DNA from: an uncultured Verrucomicrobia subdivision 3 bacterium
GTDB taxonomy: Bacteria; Verrucomicrobiota; Verrucomicrobiia; Limisphaerales; UBA11358
Length of the DNA: 43,369 nucleotides
Reading direction: 5' to 3'
Assembly: GCA_903944085.1 (NCBI GenBank)
Contig: CAJAQO010000063.1
Coordinates: 1-43,369 of the forward strand
Both the position numbers and the translations under genes were made by a program. The notes beneath the pieces are model-generated. The model was not told the origin of the DNA and made no database searches. It saw only the letters and a list, made by a program, of their open reading frames with translations. This document shows, piece after piece, positions 1 to 9,791 of this stretch (position 1 is its first letter; the number at the start of each line of letters is the position of its first letter).

Positions 1-62
1 AATCAGAACTGCCGGTAATTTGTTCCATCTGTGTTTCATCTGTGAAAATCTGTGGCTGAAAA
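1..62. repeat. short direct repeats of ATCTGTG downstream of ruvX
   Basis: ATCTGTG occurs three times, at 27-33, 38-44 and 48-54, spaced 11 and 10 bp apart, immediately beyond the ruvX stop codon. No gene is visible here. It resembles the other low-complexity spacer elements in the window, but its period is 10-11 bp instead of 7. Function unknown. Confidence 0.5.
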
Positions 63-470
63 TTAAATCCCGTCGAGATAGCTTTGCAACAAAATCGCCG
101 CCGCCATTTTGTCCACTTTCTCTTTGCGCTGGTCGCGGCGCACGCCGCCCTGGATCAAAATCCGGTTCGCCATCGTGGAAGTGAGCCGCTCGTCCCACAT
201 TTTGATGGGCACGGTGATGGCGGTTTTCAGCACGCCGACGAACGTCTCCACCTTTTGCGCCGCCGGGCCGTAGCTGCCGTCCATGTTGCGCGGCTGGCCG
301 ATGAGAATGAGGTCAATCTCCTTCTCGACGAGGATTTTTTTCAGCCGGTCCAGAAACGCCGCGAACGGTTCGGCCAAAATATATTCCAGCGGCTGCGCGA
401 TGGTTTTGGTTTCGTCGCTCACCGCGACGCCGATGCGCTTGGTTCCGTGATCGAGGGCGAGGATTCGCAT
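63..470 (-). CDS. ruvX: RuvX/YqgF family Holliday junction resolvase-like nuclease
   Basis: This 135-residue protein has the RNase H-like fold signature of the YqgF/RuvX family. The N-terminal strand LALDHGTKRIGVA carries the first acidic residue, LIGQPRNMDGS sits in the middle, and DERLTSTMA near residue 94 supplies further acidic residues. The length is normal for the family. Family members process pre-16S rRNA 5' ends and have been proposed to resolve Holliday junctions; which role dominates here cannot be read from sequence. The ATG at 468-470 starts directly at the conserved strand. The gene is divergent from radC, with about 207 bp between them. It ends at the repeat element at the window edge. 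Confidence 0.9.
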   Translation of the reverse strand: MRILALDHGTKRIGVAVSDETKTIAQPLEYILAEPFAAFLDRLKKILVEKEIDLILIGQPRNMDGSYGPAAQKVETFVGVLKTAITVPIKMWDERLTSTMANRILIQGGVRRDQRKEKVDKMAAAILLQSYLDGI

Positions 471-677
471 TGCGCCCGTAGTTTTGCAGCAAATGCCGGA
501 CGTGGCGAGCCGATTTCAACTGGCGGCCAAAATCGCCGTGTCCACGGATTCACTGCCCCGGCGGTATTCCGTGACCTTGGTTTCGGTGACCAAACCGTCA
601 CTCCGCTGAACTCTGCTTTGGCCACGCCACCAAATTTTGCGCGTGTGTTTGGCGGCGGATTCGCTTACAACTTTTTC

Positions 678-1391
678 ATGGCAGACAGCTTGCGGCTCAA
701 AGACCAGCCGGTGAGCGAACGCCCGCGCGAACGCCTCGTGGCGCGCGGGCCGGATGCGCTAACCCACGCGGAGCTGATCGCAATTTTGCTGCGCACGGGT
801 TTGCAGGGCGCCAACGTGGTGCAGGTGGCGCAAAATATTTTGCAAAAATTCGGCTCGCTGAACGCGCTGGCGCTGGCGACGGTGGATGAATTAAAACAGA
901 TTGCCGGCGTTGGCCCGGACAAGGCGGCCACGCTGGTGGCGGCGTTCGCGCTGGCGCGGCGCATGGAGCAGGAGCGGCGCGAAGAATCACCGGTGCTGGA
1001 CCAGCCGGCCACGGTCGTGAATTTCATGCGCGAGACGAACCGGCTGAAAAATGTGGAGTCGTTCCAGGCGCTGCTGCTGAACACGCGCAAGCGGCTGATC
1101 CGCGCGGAGGAAATTTCCCACGGCACGCTCGACACCATCCTGGTGCATCCGCGCGAGGTGTTTCGCGCGGCGATTGTGGCCAACGCGGCGGCAATGGTGC
1201 TCGTGCATAATCATCCGAGCGGCGACCCGACACCGAGCGAGGCGGACATCAAAGTGACACGGGACTTGATCCGCGCCGGGCAGCTCTTGAAAATCGAGGT
1301 GGTGGATCACGTCATCATCGGCCGCGCGACAGCCGAGCGCACCAAAGATTTTTCATCGTTGCGCGAGCTGGGTTATTTTGCCGGGTTCTAA
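678..1391 (+). CDS. radC: RadC family protein (JAB/MPN metalloprotease fold)
   Basis: The 237-residue protein starts at the ATG at 678. The reading frame stays open upstream to 84, but that part is antisense to ruvX and has no family similarity. Residues about 60-95 hold a helix-hairpin-helix segment (QIAGVGPDKAATLVAAF). The C-terminal JAB/MPN domain has the full JAMM metal motif: H177, H179, S181 and D190 in HNHPSGDPTPSEAD. The length matches the RadC/UPF0758 family. The family was once linked to DNA repair, but its biochemical role is unsettled. The gene stands alone, convergent with the HupE-like gene, with about 90 bp and no convincing terminator between them. Confidence 0.92.
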   Translation: MADSLRLKDQPVSERPRERLVARGPDALTHAELIAILLRTGLQGANVVQVAQNILQKFGSLNALALATVDELKQIAGVGPDKAATLVAAFALARRMEQERREESPVLDQPATVVNFMRETNRLKNVESFQALLLNTRKRLIRAEEISHGTLDTILVHPREVFRAAIVANAAAMVLVHNHPSGDPTPSEADIKVTRDLIRAGQLLKIEVVDHVIIGRATAERTKDFSSLRELGYFAGF

Positions 1392-1482
1392 CAACCAAAC
1401 CGGCGGCTATCATTTTATTTCGGCAAGACGGTTGTCCGGAGCCGTTTGGAATGCGTGGTGTTTACGCCGAATTTTAACCTGG

Positions 1483-2643
1483 TTACATAGCGCGCCAGAA
1501 AATGCGCTGGAAAGTCCAGAATAAGGCGATGAGCGCAATCAGCGAGGAAGCCGGTAACACAATTCTGCGCCGATACCACGGCTGATGGCGAAACCAGCCA
1601 ACGGTCAAAAACGCGCCGATAATCACCGCGAGTTGACCGCACTCGACGCCGAGGTTGAAGCCGACCAACCCGATGAGGAAGTTTTCGCGCGGCAGGCCGA
1701 CGTTGGCGAAGGCGCTCGCAAAGCCGAGTCCGTGAACCAGTCCAAAACAAAAAACGACGGCATAGCGCCACGGTTTGATTTCTTTTGTGAAAATATTTTC
1801 CACCGCCACAAAGACAATGGACGCCGCGATCAGCGGTTCCGTGATGGCGGACGGCAGCCGCACCACGCCATAAAGCGCCAGTCCGAGCGTAATGGAGTGG
1901 GCGACGGTAAAAGCAGAGACTTGCCAAAGCAGCGGTTTTATTCGCGCGCTAAAAAGAAAAAGTCCAAGCACGAATAAAATGTGATCCGTTCCTTCGGGAA
2001 TGATGTGATGGAAGCCGACGATTATGTAGCGACCGAGGGCAACCAGTTTATCCCTCGCCCCCGGAGGTTGCAGGGCGATGGTTACTTGGCTGGAGTAGTC
2101 GCCGGCAGAAACCGGTTCGTCGTGGCTGATGCCACCGGGAAGTTCCAGCACTTGCACAGTATCTCCCAGCACATAAGGCAACCGAATCGCGAGCGCGTGC
2201 GCCTGCGCGGGCAGCGTGCCGGAAAAAATAATTTCACCGGGAACTAAAATGCGGGGCTGCAAATTGCGCGCCAGCACAGCATCTACTTGCGGCAAATCAG
2301 GCAGCGACCATGAGGTGATAGCGGCATCACCGACATCGGTGCGCACCACGACCTCGTGACGAAAGTGTTCGCCGGCCTCGGCAAGGTCTTCTCCCAGAGT
2401 GGCGCGGGGACCGGCTAATAGAGTTTCAAGCTCCTCATTGCTGGTCTTGAGCGAAGTCTGACCCAACGCAAAGGAAAGCATGTCAATGTTCAGCGAGGCA
2501 TTGAAATGTCCGTCTGCCTCGACTTTAACTTGCAGGGTAGTGAACTCGGCGGGATGTGACTTGGCCGTTCCGGGAAGTAGAACTGCAAACACGAAGGCCA
2601 GCCCGCCAAGGGCTGGCCTCCAGTTGAAACCTTGGCAACTCAC
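1483..2643 (-). CDS. HupE/UreJ-type membrane protein
   Basis: This 386-residue protein has an N-terminal signal peptide (hydrophobic residues about 12-28, then SHPAEF). An extracytoplasmic region of roughly 170 residues follows, then about seven hydrophobic segments from residue ~205 on. The C-terminal half matches the HupE/UreJ_2 family: GFHHIIPEGTDHILFVLGLF, VAHSITLGLA and FGLVHGLGFA. These conserved histidines and acidic residues are typical of the family, some members of which are linked to nickel or cobalt uptake; the substrate here is unknown. The start is GTG at 2641-2643, overlapping the TGA of the upstream mannosidase gene (GTGA), so translation is probably coupled. Why it belongs to a sugar operon is unclear. 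Confidence 0.75.
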   Translation of the reverse strand: MSCQGFNWRPALGGLAFVFAVLLPGTAKSHPAEFTTLQVKVEADGHFNASLNIDMLSFALGQTSLKTSNEELETLLAGPRATLGEDLAEAGEHFRHEVVVRTDVGDAAITSWSLPDLPQVDAVLARNLQPRILVPGEIIFSGTLPAQAHALAIRLPYVLGDTVQVLELPGGISHDEPVSAGDYSSQVTIALQPPGARDKLVALGRYIIVGFHHIIPEGTDHILFVLGLFLFSARIKPLLWQVSAFTVAHSITLGLALYGVVRLPSAITEPLIAASIVFVAVENIFTKEIKPWRYAVVFCFGLVHGLGFASAFANVGLPRENFLIGLVGFNLGVECGQLAVIIGAFLTVGWFRHQPWYRRRIVLPASSLIALIALFWTFQRIFWRAM

Positions 2644-5600
2644 TGAACCGGCTTGGTGTGCGCAAAGAGCTGCTTGACCTCAGCGGTGGTGAAGGCACCT
2701 CGCCGAATGCTGAAGTCCTGCACCTCGCCATGAAAACTGCGCTCGTGTTCCCACGGATCGGGCGTGCCGATGTTGACGTTGGCTTCGGCATCGTCGCTTA
2801 ACTCGACGTCCCGCTTGGCAATCGGATTACCATCCTTGTAAAGCGAAAGCGTTTTGCCATTGTAAGTGGCGGTGAACATTTGCCACCGGCCGACTTCAAA
2901 CGGGGAACGGGTTCGGAGATCGCGATTGGCGGTCCAAAAATGGATGTTACCATCGAACACCGCGAAGTAGCGGCTGGTGCCTTCTTTGGGGCTGTCAGTA
3001 TCTCGCCCAAATCCGCCAATAATCGTGCGGGTTTCCGGAAGCTGGGTCGCTTTGACAAATAGATTCATCGTCCAAGCATCATTCTTCTGGAGCGGTAGTC
3101 CGGCGACCGGAGCTTTGACGCTCTGCGTCGGCAGTTGAGCGGACTTAAGAGAATAAACCAGGTTCTGCGCGTTGAACGGCAGGGAAGTGGCCGCAATGAC
3201 GTTGCCATTGGTGGTCTTGTCTTTGATCCCGCTCAAATTCAGCGTGTAATCAATTCCGGCAGGAATCGCCGCGCTGAAAATCAGGCTGACGTTGCGACCG
3301 TCGGCCGACTGCGTAATTTTGCTGACGGCCAGCGCAGGTTGAACCATATAGTTTTTAACTTCAACCGCCGCCATCGGGTCGAGCGGTTTGGAGAAAGTTA
3401 GATTGAGCGCATTCAGGTTATTTTCGACTAGCGCACTGACGACCGTGGGGGGCGCGAGGTCATGAATTTCAATGACACCTCGGACAATTGATCCGACTTT
3501 TCCGCTTTCATCAATTTGCGCGACCGCCACATTCACAGTTTCTTCGGCCAAAAACGGCTGATCGTAAACCGGCGAACCGGCCGTGGGATCGCTGCCATCA
3601 AGCGTGTAATGCAGATCGCCGGGCCGATGGTAAAGCGGCGGGACCAGCATGATGGCGGTCGTTTGATTGAAACTTTTTCCCGCCTGTGGGATGAGTGGCA
3701 CGCCGCTGGGCTGGTGGTCGGCAAGTGTATCATAAAGCGGCGCCGCCGGCGGCGTGGCACCAGGTTCGCTGGCCACGCTGACGGCGAAAACACGGATTTT
3801 GGAATTGTCCGGCAGCGTCAAACTTTTAGTCCCCGTCGGCAATTCGTAGGTAAGTTCGAATAAGTAGGAATAACTGTAGTAAGCATCACCTTGCGGCGTG
3901 TTATGGTGAGTCGCAAACCAGGCCACCGGAGTGCGCTTGATAAATCCTGGAACTAGGCCCACCGGCGGCTGGTTGGGTTCCAAGTCTATCTTCTGAGTAG
4001 GATTGTCCCAAAGCCGGTTATCCCATTGGCCGATGTAGCCCGTCCAGTTAGGAATGTTAAAGGGCTGCGCGTCCCCGCCAATTTTAATCTGGCTGCTTGT
4101 ATCGCCGTCCGCTGCTACCAGCAAATGCACGCGATTGAAATTTCCAGTTGGCAAATCAAGGCTCTGGCCGTGCGCGGTAAGCGCGTTCTTATCCCCGTCG
4201 GCGACGGAGCCAAGTTGGAAATTTACACCTTCGCGAACAACTTGTTTCGGAAACATCTCGGCCGGATAAGCTCCGCCGCTGGCGTCCATTGCGCCATCAT
4301 CGCGTTTGGCGCGGCTGCTAATAACATCCGTATCATAAGTCAGCGGCACAACTTGACTGGTCACGGCTGCAACCGCCGTCTGTGGCGGAGCCAGTTTGAG
4401 TGCAAAGGCTTTCAAGCTGAAAGACTTCATGTCGAATGTTAGTTGGCCGTTTTGAAGAGTGGCATTGCCGATGGGTGCTTCCTGGCCATTCACCTCGCGT
4501 GCGGCGGTGATGGCTACAGGAAAGCGGAGCGCGAGATTTTTGGCTGGCTTGCCGGTAAGTTCTTTGAAGCGAACAATAACTTCATCGCTGTCTTCCGCTT
4601 TTTTCAAGGTTTCCAACTGAACCTGATCGCTATTGAGTGTCAGCATCGAAAAAGTCCGGTTATTTCCGGAATGCGCGGCTGTTAGAAACGCGCGTAATGG
4701 TTGATTTAGCCGCGCAGCCTGCCAAGGATCACGACCTTCGCTCCAGTCACCTTTGTGGGCGGCGAGGGCGTAGAGGATTTGATGCTTGCCTTGATCTTGC
4801 GAACCTTGATCGGGATAACCTCCGCGCGTGCCGGGCGTGTATAAGAGCGTAAGTCGCAAAGTATGATCGTCCGGCTTGTCCGAACCATATTTGGAATCAC
4901 TCATGATTTCGACCCCGTAGCCGCCGCCGGCATCAGTAAGATCCAGCCATTGTTGCAGTGGCAATTCGAAACGTGTGGGCTTGTCGTTGTCGCGCATTGA
5001 GACGCCGACTTTGTCCGCGAAAGCGGCATTGCTGTTCGCGGCGGTGAAGGTGAAGTCAGCCTTCAAACTGGCTATGGCGGAGCGCCAGTCAATGTTATTG
5101 AAAAATTCCACACGGTCACCACCACTGCCAGCAGCCAGCCGGATTTGTTGGGTAAAGATACTATTTTCGGTCGTGCGCTTGACTTCCAAACTCACGCGAG
5201 CCGGGCCGGATTCCACAATCCGAATCTCCGCCGGGCCGGCGACGAAACCGCGCGCGGGTTTTTGCCGATCTTCCCAATCCATATTCCAAGCGGGCCATTG
5301 GGCAGGATTTTCGGTGTGAAACGAAAGTCGCGCCGGCGCGGAAAGCAGTTCGTGGTTGAGCGATTTGTCGAAGATAGAGGCAATGTCGCCTTGGGCATCA
5401 AGAGAAACTTTGTAGCGGGCGTTTTCGAGCGAGTTGGCGGTGACGACAAGACTGGTCGGCGCCGACGAATTTGACTCCGGTCGCACATCATAAATGGCGT
5501 ATCCGACGGACGGAACTTTTGCGACGAACAGCACCCGAAGCGAATTACCATCGCGTCCAAGAACCTGCGTCGGCACGGGTTGACCTTGCGGATCATAAGC

Positions 5601-6947
5601 GGTAACGGCTTCAGGAATTGTTCCATTGAAAGTTATCGTAGCCTCGACCGCATCTTCACGATCAATCGCGAGCGGATTATAGACCGCCACCGCGACTCCT
5701 TTGGCGGTGGTATCGAGCGTGGACAGCACGGCCGCCGAAGAGCGTTCCACGACATCGGCAAATTGATTCAGCGCCAGAACCTCATCGTTCCAAGAGTATT
5801 CGTAAGCTTTCGGTAAACTGGTGCCCGGCATGATGTCATGCATTTGAGAACCAAGCACGAGATCCCAGCCCGCATAAATAGTCGGCTGCGGATAAGGTGC
5901 CGAGCCGAGCCAGTAGGCAATCGTCGCGGCGCTTTCGGCGGCGTTGGCGAGTTGCTCATTCTGGCGGTTCCAGCGCTTCATGTAAGCTTCCGAACTCAGC
6001 GATCCGGCGGAGTGATTGACCAACAGCAAGTCGCCTTGGTAGGAAGGCAGCTTCGCCGCCTGTTCCAGACTTATATCATTATACAATTCATCGGAGCGCG
6101 CGGAAATCACCCGCACCGGCCCGGCACTGGCCAGGGCGCGCTCGATCCATTCCACCGAGGATTCACCCGGTGCGCCGCCACGGTCGCCCGTGCCATAATA
6201 TTTATAGTCGGCAAACACCCCCGACTTGTCGCCCGTGTCATTAATGCGCTTGAGCCACATTTCACTTTTGCTCAAGTCTTCGTTGACCCGGGCATTGTAA
6301 GCCCCCGGATTCAAAGCGGCCAACACTGACGAACCATCTGGACCAACCCAGGTGCCGATGCTGAACGGAATGCCAATCGCCGAGCCCCAACTTAGTTTTT
6401 GCGTGGAAAAACCTTTGAGACCTTCGTGGGTGAAGATCGTGGGCAACGAGGCAGGAAAACCGAAACAGTCCGGCAGCATGTAGTCGTCGCTGACCATGCC
6501 AAACTCGCGCTTGAAGAAATGATTTCCGTAAAGCGTCTGGCGCACGAATGATTCCAGCGATGGAATGTTGGCGTCGTTTTCGTCCACGGATGAGCCGGAC
6601 GGATACCAGCGGCCCGCCGCCACATATTTTTTCACCCGCTCATATTCCGCCGGATAATATTCCTGCATGAACTCGTAACGCCGCGAGCCGGTGAAGTTGA
6701 AGATGTAATTGGGATATTTTTCCAGGAGCGGAAAGTTCTGCTCCATGGTGTTGCGGATGTAATCCTCGACGGTGGTATGATAGGACCAGCGCCACTGCGT
6801 GTCGAGGTGCGCATAACCGACGACATAAAGATTTTTGTCGTGGGACAAATCCGCCGGTTTGGCGGGCTGTTTTTGAAAACCATCGGTGCCAAGCAACGCG
6901 GTGGCAATACAACTATTTAATAGCAAGCAGCCGAGGACTTTTTTCAT
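2640..6947 (-). CDS. secreted multi-domain GH38 alpha-mannosidase
   Basis: The 1435-residue protein starts at the ATG at 6945-6947 and has an N-terminal hydrophobic signal sequence. The GH38 catalytic region shows GYAHLDTQWRW (H47, D49, zinc ligands), the nucleophile region MLPDCFGFPASLP (D160) and HDIMPGTSLPKAYEYSWND further on. GH38 mid and C-terminal beta domains follow. After these come accessory modules: a chitobiase-type Ig-like repeat near 1090-1150 (HYTLDGSDPTAGSPVYDQPF), a second Ig-like domain near 1166-1265, and a LamG/concanavalin-like domain near 1289-1415. It is about 400 residues or more longer than typical bacterial GH38 enzymes because of these modules. It probably removes alpha-mannose from polysaccharide or glycans outside the cytoplasm. 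It lies 35 bp after the PTS fusion gene, in the same operon. Confidence 0.88.
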   Translation of the reverse strand: MKKVLGCLLLNSCIATALLGTDGFQKQPAKPADLSHDKNLYVVGYAHLDTQWRWSYHTTVEDYIRNTMEQNFPLLEKYPNYIFNFTGSRRYEFMQEYYPAEYERVKKYVAAGRWYPSGSSVDENDANIPSLESFVRQTLYGNHFFKREFGMVSDDYMLPDCFGFPASLPTIFTHEGLKGFSTQKLSWGSAIGIPFSIGTWVGPDGSSVLAALNPGAYNARVNEDLSKSEMWLKRINDTGDKSGVFADYKYYGTGDRGGAPGESSVEWIERALASAGPVRVISARSDELYNDISLEQAAKLPSYQGDLLLVNHSAGSLSSEAYMKRWNRQNEQLANAAESAATIAYWLGSAPYPQPTIYAGWDLVLGSQMHDIMPGTSLPKAYEYSWNDEVLALNQFADVVERSSAAVLSTLDTTAKGVAVAVYNPLAIDREDAVEATITFNGTIPEAVTAYDPQGQPVPTQVLGRDGNSLRVLFVAKVPSVGYAIYDVRPESNSSAPTSLVVTANSLENARYKVSLDAQGDIASIFDKSLNHELLSAPARLSFHTENPAQWPAWNMDWEDRQKPARGFVAGPAEIRIVESGPARVSLEVKRTTENSIFTQQIRLAAGSGGDRVEFFNNIDWRSAIASLKADFTFTAANSNAAFADKVGVSMRDNDKPTRFELPLQQWLDLTDAGGGYGVEIMSDSKYGSDKPDDHTLRLTLLYTPGTRGGYPDQGSQDQGKHQILYALAAHKGDWSEGRDPWQAARLNQPLRAFLTAAHSGNNRTFSMLTLNSDQVQLETLKKAEDSDEVIVRFKELTGKPAKNLALRFPVAITAAREVNGQEAPIGNATLQNGQLTFDMKSFSLKAFALKLAPPQTAVAAVTSQVVPLTYDTDVISSRAKRDDGAMDASGGAYPAEMFPKQVVREGVNFQLGSVADGDKNALTAHGQSLDLPTGNFNRVHLLVAADGDTSSQIKIGGDAQPFNIPNWTGYIGQWDNRLWDNPTQKIDLEPNQPPVGLVPGFIKRTPVAWFATHHNTPQGDAYYSYSYLFELTYELPTGTKSLTLPDNSKIRVFAVSVASEPGATPPAAPLYDTLADHQPSGVPLIPQAGKSFNQTTAIMLVPPLYHRPGDLHYTLDGSDPTAGSPVYDQPFLAEETVNVAVAQIDESGKVGSIVRGVIEIHDLAPPTVVSALVENNLNALNLTFSKPLDPMAAVEVKNYMVQPALAVSKITQSADGRNVSLIFSAAIPAGIDYTLNLSGIKDKTTNGNVIAATSLPFNAQNLVYSLKSAQLPTQSVKAPVAGLPLQKNDAWTMNLFVKATQLPETRTIIGGFGRDTDSPKEGTSRYFAVFDGNIHFWTANRDLRTRSPFEVGRWQMFTATYNGKTLSLYKDGNPIAKRDVELSDDAEANVNIGTPDPWEHERSFHGEVQDFSIRRGAFTTAEVKQLFAHTKPVQ

Positions 6948-6982
6948 AGTGAGTAATTTCGTTGATGAGGTTACGAGTGAAT

Positions 6983-9487
6983 TTAAAATATTTTTTCCAA
7001 AACCGCGCACAGCCGGGCGGGATCTTTTTCCTGTTCAAGTTCCGCGCGAAAATCGTCATCCATGATCTTCCGCGCAAGTTTGGCGAGCACTTGCATGTGG
7101 GTGGTGCCGGCCTGTCCCGCGCGAATGGCGAGTAGAATCACCACGCGCACCGGCTGGCCGTCGAGCGAATTCCAAGCCACGGGCGATTTCGGTTTGAGCA
7201 GCACCAGCGAGTTGAAACGCACCGCATTCGCCTGGCAATGCGGAATCGCGAATCCATACCCGAAGCCGGTGGAGTAAGTTGCCTCGCGTCGCCAAACCGC
7301 ATCTTCCACCGCTTGGGAATTATCTGTGCGTCCCAAAATGAACAGCCGGTCAACGGCCTGTTTGATCGCTTCTTCCTTGGTCGTGGCGTCGGAGTCAATC
7401 ATGACCAACTCGGCCTCCACCAGCGGCACGCTGAGTTGCGCCGAAAATTGTTCGAGCAGCGCGCTAACTTCGTCCGCCGTCGCGCAGTTGAGTGCGGCGT
7501 CCAACAATTGCCGGCACGTTTTCTGGTTTAGCCGCGACAGTTCCGCCTTTAGCCCCGCAACTGCCGGCGCGGCGGCGCTGATTTTGTCCAAACTCAGCCC
7601 GGCCAGCAGCGGCAGAAAGCGCACCTGTCCGCCCATTTCACCGCACAAACTGATTTCCTTTTTCTGCGCCCGCGCGGCGTCAGCGATCAGTTTGAGCAGG
7701 CGCAGAAACGCCGGTTGCAGTGGATTGGAAAGCGCCGCAAGCTGCGGATTCATGCGGTCGGCGGCCATGAAATACTGGAGCAAATCGTTCGAGCCGATGC
7801 TAAAAAAATCCAATTCGCGGCTCAACGCAGCCACCGCCAGTGCCGCCGCCGGCACTTCGATCATGGCGCCCACGGACATGGCCGGATCAAATTCAATTTT
7901 CTCCGCCACGCATTTTTTTTGCTCCTCGGCAACGATGGTTTTCACCCAGCGCGCCTCGTCCACCGTCGCGATCATCGGAATCATCACGCTCAATTTTCCA
8001 CCGGCCGACGCGCGCACCAGCGCCCGGATTTGCGTGCGGAAAAGCGTTTCAAATTCAGGATAAATTCGGACGGCGCGCCGGCCCAGAAAGGGATTTTCTT
8101 CCGCCGGCAAATTCAAATACGCGAGCGGCTTGTCACCCCCGACGTCCAGCGTGCGGATCACCACCGGCTTGCCATTCGCAGCGGCGAGCACGGCTTGGTA
8201 ACTTTCAAACTGTTCCTGCTCGTCCGGCGGCGCGGGGCGATCCAGAAAAAGCATTTCGGTGCGGAATAGGCCAATGCCTTCCGCGCCGGAAGCAAAAGCG
8301 GCCGCCGCTTCACCGGCGGTGGAGATGTTGGCGGCAATTTCAATCCGCTGCCCGTCCGCAGTGGCGGCGTCGCGCGCGGATGATTTTTCCAGTCGCAAAA
8401 GCCGTCCCGTGATCCGGCGTTCTTCCAGCGTGTAGTAACGCCGCGCCGCATCAGTGAGATTGGTCACGAGCGCGCCAGCATCCGCATCCACCACAATTTC
8501 TTGCTCGCCAAATTGAATCACCGCTAAATCCGTCACGCCAGCCAGCGTCGGAATATTGAATGAGCGGGCGAGAATGACCGTGTGCGACGTGCCACCGGCG
8601 CTCGCCAGCACCAAGCCTTTCAAAAATTTTCGGTCCAGCGCCAGAAATTGACCGGGCGTGAGCGATTCCGCCACGACGACCGCATCGGCGGTCAATCTAA
8701 CCTCGGCGGACTTCGCCGCATCGCCGTAAATTTCGCGGAGCAATTGCAGGCAGACATCCTGAATATCCAGCGCCCGCTCGCGCAGCAGCGCATTGCCGCT
8801 CGCCGCGAGCATTTTTGAAAAATGCGCTTCCGCTTCTTCGATCGCGCCCGCCGCCGTGCGCTGCCGTGCGCTCACCGCCGTGCGCAAGCTGTCGCGAAAA
8901 TCCACGTCGCGCGCGATGGACTGATGCACTTTGAGCAGCGCTGCTTCGATGCCTTTTGCGTTGCCCAAACGATGGTCATAAGTGGCGTTTAATTTTTTCA
9001 GCGCCGCCTCCAGCGGTCGCCATTCCTTTTCCGGGTCAGTCACGCTGTTGCGTGGCAACGACGGCGGAATGGAGAATTTTCCAAAACGCACCGCGCGGCC
9101 GCGCCCGATGCCCGGCACGACTGGCTGGCCGCGATAAACTGTCGCACCCGCATCGCGCAAGCACGGCGAAAGCGGTGCGGCGGCCTCAATTTTTGTCACC
9201 GTCAAGGGCGCGTCGCAATGGGGAAATTTGTCCCGCAAAAAACTTGTCAATACCGCCATCGCTTCCCGTTCGTCGGGACCGCTCACCGTGAAGACGCAGG
9301 CGTCGCCCTGGCGAATATCCGTGCCGACCATCGCTAGAATACTTTTGCCGTTGGCAACGCGCTGCGTGCGCCGGTTGAGCAGCGTGACTTCCGCAGTGAA
9401 ATGGCGCACCACTTCTTCCAGCGCGCTGGCGGGGCGCGCGTGAATTCCGCTGGGCAGCGGACAAATGAATTCGTGCTCCAAAGCCAT
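6983..9487 (-). CDS. PTS multiphosphoryl transfer protein, HPr-EI-EIIA(Fru) fusion
   Basis: This is an 834-residue soluble phosphotransferase. Residues 1-90 are HPr, with H16 in GIHARPAS and the serine-region motif NGKSIL. Residues ~120-670 are enzyme I (PEP-protein phosphotransferase), with the phosphohistidine near 301 in SAGGTSHTVILARSFNIPT and PEP-binding motifs such as FRTEMLFLDR and SIGSNDLLQYFMAADR. Residues ~685-834 are a fructose-type EIIA, with its histidine near 750 in GFAIPHCQ. One chain therefore carries every phosphate step from PEP up to EIIB. The domain order differs from E. coli FruB (EIIA first, HPr last, no EI). EIIB and EIIC are encoded directly upstream, 5 bp away. No 1-phosphofructokinase gene is present, so fructose need not be the substrate. 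Confidence 0.93.
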   Translation of the reverse strand: MALEHEFICPLPSGIHARPASALEEVVRHFTAEVTLLNRRTQRVANGKSILAMVGTDIRQGDACVFTVSGPDEREAMAVLTSFLRDKFPHCDAPLTVTKIEAAAPLSPCLRDAGATVYRGQPVVPGIGRGRAVRFGKFSIPPSLPRNSVTDPEKEWRPLEAALKKLNATYDHRLGNAKGIEAALLKVHQSIARDVDFRDSLRTAVSARQRTAAGAIEEAEAHFSKMLAASGNALLRERALDIQDVCLQLLREIYGDAAKSAEVRLTADAVVVAESLTPGQFLALDRKFLKGLVLASAGGTSHTVILARSFNIPTLAGVTDLAVIQFGEQEIVVDADAGALVTNLTDAARRYYTLEERRITGRLLRLEKSSARDAATADGQRIEIAANISTAGEAAAAFASGAEGIGLFRTEMLFLDRPAPPDEQEQFESYQAVLAAANGKPVVIRTLDVGGDKPLAYLNLPAEENPFLGRRAVRIYPEFETLFRTQIRALVRASAGGKLSVMIPMIATVDEARWVKTIVAEEQKKCVAEKIEFDPAMSVGAMIEVPAAALAVAALSRELDFFSIGSNDLLQYFMAADRMNPQLAALSNPLQPAFLRLLKLIADAARAQKKEISLCGEMGGQVRFLPLLAGLSLDKISAAAPAVAGLKAELSRLNQKTCRQLLDAALNCATADEVSALLEQFSAQLSVPLVEAELVMIDSDATTKEEAIKQAVDRLFILGRTDNSQAVEDAVWRREATYSTGFGYGFAIPHCQANAVRFNSLVLLKPKSPVAWNSLDGQPVRVVILLAIRAGQAGTTHMQVLAKLARKIMDDDFRAELEQEKDPARLCAVLEKIF

Positions 9488-9492
9488 GACAA

Positions 9493-9789
9493 CTATTTCA
9501 ACTGCGCAAAAATGGCTTCGGGATCTTTCAAGGCCGCCTGGACCGGCACCTGAATTTTACGCGCGCGGCTGAACCGGTCTTCCTGCTCAATCGCGATGTC
9601 TGTCGCGAGAATGACGGCATCGGCGGCGTCCACCTCGGCCTGGCTCAATTCATTTTCAATGCCCATCGCGCCCTGCGTTTCAACTTTGATGGTGTGGCCG
9701 AGTTTCTTCGCCGTTTTTTCCAGTTGGGCGGCGGCCATGTAAGTGTGGGCAATGCCGGTCGGGCACGCGGTGACAGCGACGAATTTCAT
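9493..9789 (-). CDS. PTS fructose-family EIIB component
   Basis: This 98-residue stand-alone EIIB domain has the phosphocysteine C9 in VTACPTGIAHTYMAA, typical of the fructose/mannosylglycerate family of PTS permeases. The length fits a single EIIB. It starts 2 bp after the EIIC stop and ends 5 bp before the HPr-EI-EIIA fusion, so the three parts form one operon. It accepts phosphate from the EIIA domain of the fusion and passes it to sugar bound by EIIC. Confidence 0.93.
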   Translation of the reverse strand: MKFVAVTACPTGIAHTYMAAAQLEKTAKKLGHTIKVETQGAMGIENELSQAEVDAADAVILATDIAIEQEDRFSRARKIQVPVQAALKDPEAIFAQLK

Positions 9790-9791
9790 AT

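Noticed and set aside
84-677. Long upstream extension of the radC frame
   Set aside because: It is antisense to ruvX, rich in Arg/His, and the RadC family starts at the ATG at 678.
1392-1482. Terminator between radC and the HupE-like gene
   Set aside because: Only a 4-bp ACGG/CCGT pairing without a T tract was visible.
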